10,930 bases of DNA, from the NCBI GenBank assembly GCA_934351925.1, contig CAKRJT010000054.1, forward strand, positions 1 through 10,930, given 5' to 3'. The notes beneath the pieces are model-generated. The model was not told where the DNA came from. It worked only from the letters and a program-made list of their open reading frames with translations, and did not search any database. The DNA comes from an uncultured Lachnospiraceae bacterium (GTDB lineage Bacteria; Bacillota; Clostridia; Lachnospirales; Lachnospiraceae). Positions 6,606 through 10,930 of this stretch are shown here, piece by piece; the first letter of the stretch is position 1, and each line of letters opens with the position of its first letter. The position numbers were made by a program, and so were the translations under genes.

Positions 6606-7517
6606 ATGGCAGCAAAGAGAGGACTCGGAAAGGGACTTAATTCCCTGATACCGGAGGACAGCAAGGGCGTTGCAGAGGCAAAACCGAAGGTTGTCGAAAA
6701 AATTGTTGAAAAAGAGGTTATTGTGAAAGAACCCACTGAGATAAAGGTAAATATCAATTCTGTGGAGCCTAATCGTGAGCAGCCGAGAAAGGTGTTCGAG
6801 GAGGACTCGCTCGAGGAACTTGCTGAATCGATAAAGGAGTACGGAGTATTACAGCCGCTTCTTGTACAGAAGAGAGACGGATACTATGAGATAATAGCCG
6901 GAGAGAGAAGGTGGAGAGCAGCAAAGAAAGCTGGGATTAAGGAAATTCCTGTTGTGATAAGAGATTATTCCGATCAGGAGATAGTAGAAATTGCTCTTAT
7001 AGAGAATATTCAGAGGGAGGACTTGAATCCGATTGAGGAGGCTCAGGCATATCAGAGACTGGTGAAAGAGTATAATCTCAAGCAGGATGAGGTGGCAGAA
7101 CGAGTATTCAAGAGCAGAGCGGCGGTTACCAATTCCATGAGATTGTTGAAGCTTGATGAGAGGGTACAGCAGATGCTCATTGACGATATGATTTCAGCCG
7201 GTCATGCAAGAGCGCTTCTTGCGATAGAGAACGGGGACAAGCAGTACAATGTTGCTATGAGAATATTTGACGAGAAGCTGAGTGTGCGTGAGATTGAAAA
7301 GCTTATCAAGGATATTGCAAGCGGCAAAGCTGAAAAGAAGGAAAAGTCCGTGCCGGCAAATGATTTTGTCTACAGACAGTATGAGGAAAAGCTCAAAACT
7401 GTATTTGGAAGCAAGGTTATAATTAAAAATAAGGAAAATAACAAAGGTAAGATAGAGATTGACTATGGTTCAAGAGAAGAATTCGAGAGGATTATGGAGT
7501 TGATTGAAAAAAAGTAA
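6606..7517 (+). CDS. parB: Chromosome partitioning protein ParB (Spo0J)
   Basis: This is a 303-residue ParB. The N-terminus MAAKRGLGKGLNSLIP matches the conserved ParA-stimulating peptide. The CTP-binding motifs are present: GERRWRA at 99-105 and ENIQREDLNPIEEA starting at 133. A helix-turn-helix covers about 158-182 (QDEVAERVF through VTNSMRLLKL), and the C-terminal dimer domain starts near 255. ParB loads at parS as a CTP-dependent clamp, slides onto neighbouring DNA, recruits SMC and stimulates ParA. The ATG at 6606 is chosen over an in-frame ATG at 6594 because GGAG at 6596-6599 lies six bases before it and because family members start with M-A-x-K-R-G-L-G-K-G-L. The later start also places the ParA-contacting peptide at the very N-terminus. 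The cognate parS sites are at 5558 and 5638. Confidence 0.97.
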   Translation: MAAKRGLGKGLNSLIPEDSKGVAEAKPKVVEKIVEKEVIVKEPTEIKVNINSVEPNREQPRKVFEEDSLEELAESIKEYGVLQPLLVQKRDGYYEIIAGERRWRAAKKAGIKEIPVVIRDYSDQEIVEIALIENIQREDLNPIEEAQAYQRLVKEYNLKQDEVAERVFKSRAAVTNSMRLLKLDERVQQMLIDDMISAGHARALLAIENGDKQYNVAMRIFDEKLSVREIEKLIKDIASGKAEKKEKSVPANDFVYRQYEEKLKTVFGSKVIIKNKENNKGKIEIDYGSREEFERIMELIEKK

Positions 7518-7558
7518 ATATATTTTGCCAATGAATGAGAGAAAATGGAGAGAACTAT

Positions 7559-8074
7559 ATGAAAGAAATATTTAACTCAGACCTGTTTATGCTGTGTCTG
7601 TGCATCGCAGTGGGTATATTTGCGGTAATAAGTATAGTAAGCTTGGTATTACTTATCATTACCATGGTAAGACTTAAAAAGATGAGACGCAATTACCGCC
7701 TGTTTATGAATGGCAAGACGGCTGAAAATCTGGAAGATGCGATGCTTGATCATTTTGCTAAGATTAAAGATCTGATTGAGCTGACAGACGAGCACACGAA
7801 GCAGATAGAGGCAATCAACGGGGAGCTGAAAACAGTATATGCTAAGCTCGGTGTAGTTAAGTATGATGCGTTCAATGAGATGGGCGGAAAGCTGAGTTTT
7901 GCACTTGCAATGCTTGACAACAGCAATAACGGCTACATTATCAATGCAATGCACAGCAGGGAAGGCTGCTATACATACATCAAGGAGATTATAAAGGGTG
8001 AGTCCTTTATTGCTCTGGGAGATGAGGAAAAGAAGGCACTCAGTCAGGCTATGGGAACCGACATAGAGGTATAA
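7559..8074 (+). CDS. DUF4446 family single-pass membrane protein
   Basis: This is a 171-residue protein of unknown function. Residues 9-37 form one long hydrophobic membrane segment, followed by a basic patch (RLKKMRRNY), so the rest probably faces the cytoplasm. A helical, probably coiled-coil region with LEDAMLDHFAKIKDLIEL and QIEAINGELKTVYAKL leads into the conserved core GVVKYDAFNEMGGKLSFALA, then LDNSNNGYIINAMHSREGCY. That core is what I recognise as DUF4446. The ATG at 7559 is preferred because GGAG at 7547-7550 is eight bases upstream; an in-frame ATG at 7535 has no ribosome binding site. The gene begins 41 bp after parB with no terminator between them, so it is probably co-transcribed with parAB. 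A link to chromosome segregation or the cell envelope is suggested only by position. Confidence 0.88.
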   Translation: MKEIFNSDLFMLCLCIAVGIFAVISIVSLVLLIITMVRLKKMRRNYRLFMNGKTAENLEDAMLDHFAKIKDLIELTDEHTKQIEAINGELKTVYAKLGVVKYDAFNEMGGKLSFALAMLDNSNNGYIINAMHSREGCYTYIKEIIKGESFIALGDEEKKALSQAMGTDIEV

Positions 8075-8103
8075 AACACCCGGAGAATTACACTCAAAAC
8101 CTA

Positions 8104-8132
8104 TTGAAATATAGGAAAATGTGGTGTATCAT
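8104..8132 (+). promoter_or_regulatory. Sigma-A-type promoter for serS
   Basis: TTGAAA and TATCAT are separated by 17 bp, each matching consensus at 5 of 6 positions. The predicted start near 8139 gives a leader of about 95 bases. That leader is too short for a T-box and shows no T-box core. Confidence 0.6.
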
Positions 8133-8233
8133 AAACAACAGTGGTGTCACTAAAATAAGTAAATGAGTGTTAAAGACATTGTAATAATAATTGAAGAAAA
8201 AGAGCACAAGCGTGCAGAAAAGAGGAAAAGAAT

Positions 8234-9520
8234 ATGTTAGATATGAAATTTGTCAGAGAAAATCCTGAGCTTGTAAAAGAGAATATCAGAAAGAAATTTC
8301 AGGACTCCAAGCTTCCTTTAGTAGATGAGGTTATAGCACTTGATGAGCAGAACAGAGCTGCAAAGGCTGAGGCCGACGGTCTCCGCGCAGACAGAAATAA
8401 ACTTTCCAAGCAGATCGGTGCCCTTATGGGACAGGGCAGGAAGGATGAGGCTGAGGCAGTAAAGAAGCAGGTTGCTGACAATGCCGCAAGACTTGCAGAG
8501 CTTGAGCAGAAGGAGGCTGAGCTCGAGGAGAAGGTTAAGAAGATTATGATGGTTATTCCTAACATAATCGATCCTAGCGTACCTATCGGTAAGGATGACA
8601 GCGAGAATGTTGAGATAACACGTTACGGTGAGCCGGTTGTTCCTGATTTTGAAGTACCATACCATACAGATATTATGGAAGCATTTGATGGTATTGATTT
8701 AGACAGCGCAAGAAAGGTTGCAGGAAACGGATTCTACTATCTTATGGGTGATATTGCAAGACTTCACTCAGCAGTTATTGCATATGCAAGAGATTTTATG
8801 ATTAACAGAGGCTTCACATACTGTGTTCCGCCTTTTATGATAAGAAGTGAAGTAGTAACAGGTGTTATGAGCTTTGCAGAGATGGATGCCATGATGTATA
8901 AGATTGAAGGCGAGGATCTCTACCTTATCGGAACAAGTGAACATTCCATGATTGGTAAGTTCATCGATACAGTTCTTCCGGAGGATACACTTCCAAGAAC
9001 GCTTACAAGCTACTCACCTTGCTTCCGTAAGGAGAAGGGAGCTCACGGTATTGAGGAGAGAGGCGTATACAGAATTCATCAGTTTGAGAAGCAGGAGATG
9101 ATAGTTGTATGTAAGCCTGAGGACAGCAAGATGTGGTTTGATAAGCTCTGGCAGAACACCGTTGACTTGTTCCGCAGCATGGACATCCCTGTAAGAACAC
9201 TTGAGTGCTGTTCAGGAGATCTCGCTGACCTCAAGGTTAAGTCAATCGATGTTGAGGCATGGTCGCCAAGACAGAAGAAATACTTCGAGGTTGGAAGCTG
9301 CTCTAACTTAGGTGATGCACAGGCAAGACGTCTCAAGATTCGTGTTAAGGGTGAGAATGGCAACTATTTTGCACACACACTTAACAACACAGTTGTGGCT
9401 CCTCCTAGAATGCTTATCGCATTTTTGGAGAACAACTTAAATGCCGATGGTTCGGTCAATATTCCTGAGGTGTTAAGACCATACATGGGCGGCATGGAGA
9501 AGATTGAAAAGAAGCATTAA
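8234..9520 (+). CDS. serS: Seryl-tRNA synthetase with atypical class II motifs
   Basis: This is a 428-residue SerRS of normal length. The N-terminal tRNA-binding arm is a long coiled coil (about 25-105, rich in Ala, Glu, Lys), followed by the class II catalytic domain. The serine-pocket TxE motif reads TSE (234-236). Motif 2 is around 259-290 with SPCFRKEKGAHG (Arg265) and YRIHQFEKQE, and motif 3 is around 382-402 with NNTVVAPPRMLIAFLENN (Arg392). The tail has the usual PEVLRPYMGG. The enzyme charges tRNA-Ser with serine using ATP. Motif 3 differs from the common bacterial NGSGLAVGRT form and is somewhat reminiscent of archaeal-type SerRS; the catalytic arginines remain, so it should be active. 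The start fits MLDxKFxRENPELV and an AGAGGA site at 8221-8226. Its own promoter lies upstream, so it need not depend on the parAB transcript. Confidence 0.96.
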   Translation: MLDMKFVRENPELVKENIRKKFQDSKLPLVDEVIALDEQNRAAKAEADGLRADRNKLSKQIGALMGQGRKDEAEAVKKQVADNAARLAELEQKEAELEEKVKKIMMVIPNIIDPSVPIGKDDSENVEITRYGEPVVPDFEVPYHTDIMEAFDGIDLDSARKVAGNGFYYLMGDIARLHSAVIAYARDFMINRGFTYCVPPFMIRSEVVTGVMSFAEMDAMMYKIEGEDLYLIGTSEHSMIGKFIDTVLPEDTLPRTLTSYSPCFRKEKGAHGIEERGVYRIHQFEKQEMIVVCKPEDSKMWFDKLWQNTVDLFRSMDIPVRTLECCSGDLADLKVKSIDVEAWSPRQKKYFEVGSCSNLGDAQARRLKIRVKGENGNYFAHTLNNTVVAPPRMLIAFLENNLNADGSVNIPEVLRPYMGGMEKIEKKH

Positions 9521-9525
9521 TTAGC

Positions 9526-9564
9526 AAAAAGCGGTAAAGTGCATATAATATAGCATTTTACCGC
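9526..9564 (-). terminator. Strong stem-loop between serS and the DUF3881 gene, terminator-like on the minus strand
   Basis: Arms at 9531-9542 and 9553-9564 pair over 12 bp with one G-U, around a 10-base all-AT loop. On the minus strand the stem is followed directly by TTTTT (plus-strand A's, 9526-9530), as in an intrinsic terminator. On the plus strand no T tract follows. It may block antisense transcription into serS, or act as a processing or stabilising hairpin in the forward mRNA. Confidence 0.55.
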
Positions 9565-9586
9565 GATGTAACAGAGAGGAGTGCTC

Positions 9587-10483
9587 ATGCATTTATATTT
9601 AAAAGCGGTTGGCTTAGGAAGTATAAATACACGAAAAGAATACGATAGGCTTGTAAAGTATGTCATAAAAGAGGGTATCGAAAAAGGCACTGTACAGTAT
9701 TCGGATATACACTATCTTCCCGGTGACAGTGTATACCCGGCTCAGATAAAGCATTATTTTAACAAGGTAAGCGGTATATCCGTTAATGGATTCTATAATC
9801 CGGCAAGAAAGAGTTTCAAGCCGGATTATGTCTTTCCGTTTCTTGATGGTTCCGTCGAGAGCTATGAGAGCGAGGTATCGATAGGAAGAAAAACTGAGCG
9901 AATAGCATTTAATGCGCTTTGCGATGAGCCCGGAAGAGGGATTGCGCTCATTTTCCATCTCAGCAATCCTGTCGATTACCTTATAAGCAGACCGATTATG
10001 GCTGACTATACCGATAAGACAGTGAAGATTTCGGCTATGTGCAACGAGGGCACGGTACTTCTGCCTGTCAACAAGAGCGAACATCAGATTAACAAGTGCA
10101 GAGCGGCTACGGCGGCGCGCAATAATCTTATAAACCTTGCAAAAAAGGGAGATACCGCAGCCATAGACAATCTCACAATTGAGGATTTAGATACTTACAG
10201 CAATATATATAAGCGCGTCCGCAATGAGGATATATTCACGATAGTTGACACCTCGTTCATGCCGAGCGGATTTGAGTGTGATTGCTACTCGGTTGTCGGA
10301 AATATTGTTGAGTCCAGACTTATTGCCAACGACTATACCGGCGAGAACGTGTATGTCATGACCCTTGAGTGCAACGACATAGTGTTTGACCTCTGCATAA
10401 ATGCGGCAGATGTTATTGGTGAGCCTGCCGAGGGAAGAAGATTTAAGGGAAGAATATGGCTGCAGGGTCAGGTAGAGTTCTAG
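9587..10483 (+). CDS. DUF3881 family protein of unknown function
   Basis: This is a 298-residue protein that I recognise as DUF3881. The N-terminus is MHLYLKAVGLGSINTRKEYD, the middle contains YNPARKSFKPDYVFPFLDG, ESEVSIGRKTERIAFNALCD and GIALIFHLSNPVDYL, and the C-terminus is RRFKGRIWLQGQVEF. No signal peptide, membrane segment or catalytic motif is visible, so it is probably a soluble cytoplasmic protein. I associate the family mainly with Lachnospiraceae, which supports the taxonomic guess. The ATG at 9587 is chosen because AGAGGAG at 9575-9581 lies five bases before it; the in-frame GTG at 9581 overlaps that site. It follows serS by 66 bp with the stem-loop in between and has no clear promoter of its own, so read-through from serS is likely. 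Function is unknown. Confidence 0.85.
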   Translation: MHLYLKAVGLGSINTRKEYDRLVKYVIKEGIEKGTVQYSDIHYLPGDSVYPAQIKHYFNKVSGISVNGFYNPARKSFKPDYVFPFLDGSVESYESEVSIGRKTERIAFNALCDEPGRGIALIFHLSNPVDYLISRPIMADYTDKTVKISAMCNEGTVLLPVNKSEHQINKCRAATAARNNLINLAKKGDTAAIDNLTIEDLDTYSNIYKRVRNEDIFTIVDTSFMPSGFECDCYSVVGNIVESRLIANDYTGENVYVMTLECNDIVFDLCINAADVIGEPAEGRRFKGRIWLQGQVEF

Positions 10484-10556
10484 AAAATATGAGGCAGAAT
10501 GGTATAAATATTAAATGCAGAAATAAATATTTTAAAAATGTTAATATTATTTGAAC

Positions 10557-10599
10557 TGTTTTGCCTATAAAAAAATATTTAAAATGTTTTGCCTATAAA
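10557..10599. repeat. Perfect 15-bp direct repeat upstream of tRNA-Arg
   Basis: TGTTTTGCCTATAAA occurs at 10557-10571 and again at 10585-10599, a 28-bp period. The similarity extends several bases upstream (tatttgaac versus tatttaaaa). The second copy ends five bases before the -35 element of the tRNA promoter. It could be a small tandem duplication or paired regulator sites. Confidence 0.8.
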
Positions 10600-10603
10600 T
10601 AAC

Positions 10604-10632
10604 TTGTAAAATTCAATTAAATCTGATATAAT
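10604..10632 (+). promoter_or_regulatory. Strong promoter for tRNA-Arg
   Basis: TTGTAA and a perfect TATAAT are separated by 17 bp, with an upstream TG making an extended -10 (TGATATAAT). The predicted start near 10639 lies about 13 bases before the mature tRNA 5' end, which suits RNase P processing of a short leader. Confidence 0.8.
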
Positions 10633-10651
10633 AGAAATGTTGAGTGGCATT

Positions 10652-10723
10652 GTTTCCTTAGTTAAATGGATATAACAGCCCCCTCCTAAGGGGCAGTTGA
10701 GGGTTCGATTCCCCCAGGAAACG
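10652..10723 (+). tRNA. tRNA-Arg (anticodon CCT)
   Basis: The cloverleaf folds with a perfect 7-bp acceptor stem (GTTTCCT with AGGAAAC, 10716-10722) and discriminator G at 10723. The D stem is GTTA/TAAC. The anticodon stem GCCCC/GGGGC flanks the loop CTCCTAA, with anticodon CCT at 10685-10687. The T arm is GAGGG-TTCGATT-CCCCC with one A-C mismatch at pair 50-64, and the variable loop is four bases. CCA is not encoded and must be added. It decodes the AGG codon. It resembles E. coli argW, an arginine tRNA known as a prophage integration site. It has its own promoter and terminator, so it is a single-gene unit. Confidence 0.96.
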
Positions 10724-10732
10724 CTATAATAG

Positions 10733-10777
10733 AGCAGCAGATGGAGATTAGAGATGATTTTCATTTGCTGCTTTTTT
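10733..10777 (+). terminator. Rho-independent terminator after tRNA-Arg
   Basis: Arms AGCAGCAGATG (10733-10743) and CATTTGCTGCT (10762-10772) pair over 11 bp with one G-U, around an 18-base loop. A run of six T's (10772-10777) follows. It ends the tRNA transcript just before the MerR promoter. Confidence 0.85.
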
Positions 10778-10789
10778 GTCAAAAAGCTA

Positions 10790-10820
10790 TTGACTCCTAC
10801 GTTGCGTAATAGTTTACGAT
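10790..10820 (+). promoter_or_regulatory. MerR-type promoter and operator
   Basis: TTGACT (10790-10795) and TACGAT (10815-10820) are separated by 19 bp, the long spacer typical of promoters controlled by MerR-family activators. The spacer holds a dyad, TACG-TTG-CGTA (10798-10808), with outer arms ACT/AGT at 10793 and 10811. The ACGTTGCGT core resembles operators I recall for Mta/TipA-type regulators. The regulator gene starts 26 bp downstream, so this is probably an autoregulatory site. Confidence 0.8.
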
Positions 10821-10846
10821 ATATTTATCGAGAGGAGGAAATGACA

Positions 10847-10930
10847 ATGATGACGGTGAATGAGGTAAGTAAATTAACTGGAGTGAGTATACGCACTCTG
10901 CAGTATTATGACACCATTGGACTCTTAAAA
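10847..10930 (+). CDS. MerR-family transcriptional regulator, N-terminal fragment cut by the window edge
   Basis: Only the first 28 codons are present. TVNEVSKLTGVSIRTLQYYD followed by TIGLLK is the N-terminal winged helix-turn-helix of the MerR family, with the typical V-S-x-R-T-L-x-Y-Y-D recognition helix. Three in-frame ATGs lie at 10841, 10847 and 10850. AGAGGAGG at 10831-10838 favours 10847 (eight bases), while 10841 is too close. The ligand-binding C-terminal part lies outside, so the effector is unknown. The operator form hints at the TipA/Mta subgroup, which responds to hydrophobic drugs or peptides; this is inference. The gene is transcribed from a 19-bp-spacer promoter carrying its likely own operator, separate from the tRNA unit. 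Confidence 0.92.
   Translation, partial: MMTVNEVSKLTGVSIRTLQYYDTIGLLK

Noticed and set aside
8075..8233. T-box riboswitch upstream of serS
   Set aside because: The leader is too short and contains no T-box core or specifier structure; only an ordinary promoter is visible.
9614..10084. Long antisense open frame opposite the DUF3881 gene, and similar minus-strand frames over mnmE, mnmG, parB and serS
   Set aside because: They lie inside well-supported plus-strand genes, have no recognisable domains and low-complexity composition, so they are coding shadows.
10521..10552. AT-only inverted repeat as a terminator for the DUF3881 gene
   Set aside because: The stem consists of A-T pairs only, has a bulge and lacks a proper T tract, so it would be very weak; AT richness explains it.

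Overview
The window is an origin-proximal chromosome segment from a Gram-positive anaerobe of the Clostridia, most likely Lachnospiraceae. The evidence is the order mnmE-mnmG-rsmG followed by parA-parB, consensus parS sites of the Bacillus/Clostridium type, a DUF4446 membrane protein, a DUF3881 protein (a family I associate with Lachnospiraceae), strong AAGGAGG-type ribosome binding sites and a tRNA gene without encoded CCA. No species name can be defended from the sequence alone.

Positions 1-3476 hold the 3' part of mnmE, complete mnmG and complete rsmG, all on the plus strand and closely spaced. MnmE and MnmG together modify the wobble uridine of tRNA, and RsmG methylates 16S rRNA. The part of mnmE at the window edge carries three exact DnaA boxes and several degenerate ones, all in one orientation.

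Positions 3484-5499 hold a divergent pair where Bacillus subtilis has noc. On the minus strand is a degenerate alpha/beta-hydrolase-fold protein, convergent with rsmG. On the plus strand is a NarL/FixJ-type response regulator with no kinase beside it. They share a 393-bp AT-rich intergenic region with a good promoter for the hydrolase, a weaker candidate for the regulator, and several small dyads.

Positions 5500-8074 form the chromosome segregation block. Two perfect 16-bp parS sites lie 80 bp apart upstream of parA. The first is extended to a perfect 28-bp palindrome followed by a T-rich tract, so it also looks like the intrinsic terminator of the response regulator gene. The second abuts the predicted parA promoter. 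parA, parB and a DUF4446 membrane protein follow.

Positions 8075-10483 hold serS with its own promoter and no visible T-box, then a DUF3881 gene. A 12-bp stem between them is followed by a T tract only on the minus strand. SerS has atypical motif 2 and motif 3 sequences.

Positions 10484-10930 hold a perfect 15-bp direct repeat, a strong extended -10 promoter, a tRNA-Arg(CCT) gene, an intrinsic terminator, and the start of a MerR-family regulator. The regulator has a MerR-type promoter with a 19-bp spacer and a dyad operator. The most notable signals in the window are non-coding: the parS/terminator overlap, the DnaA boxes inside mnmE, and the MerR operator.
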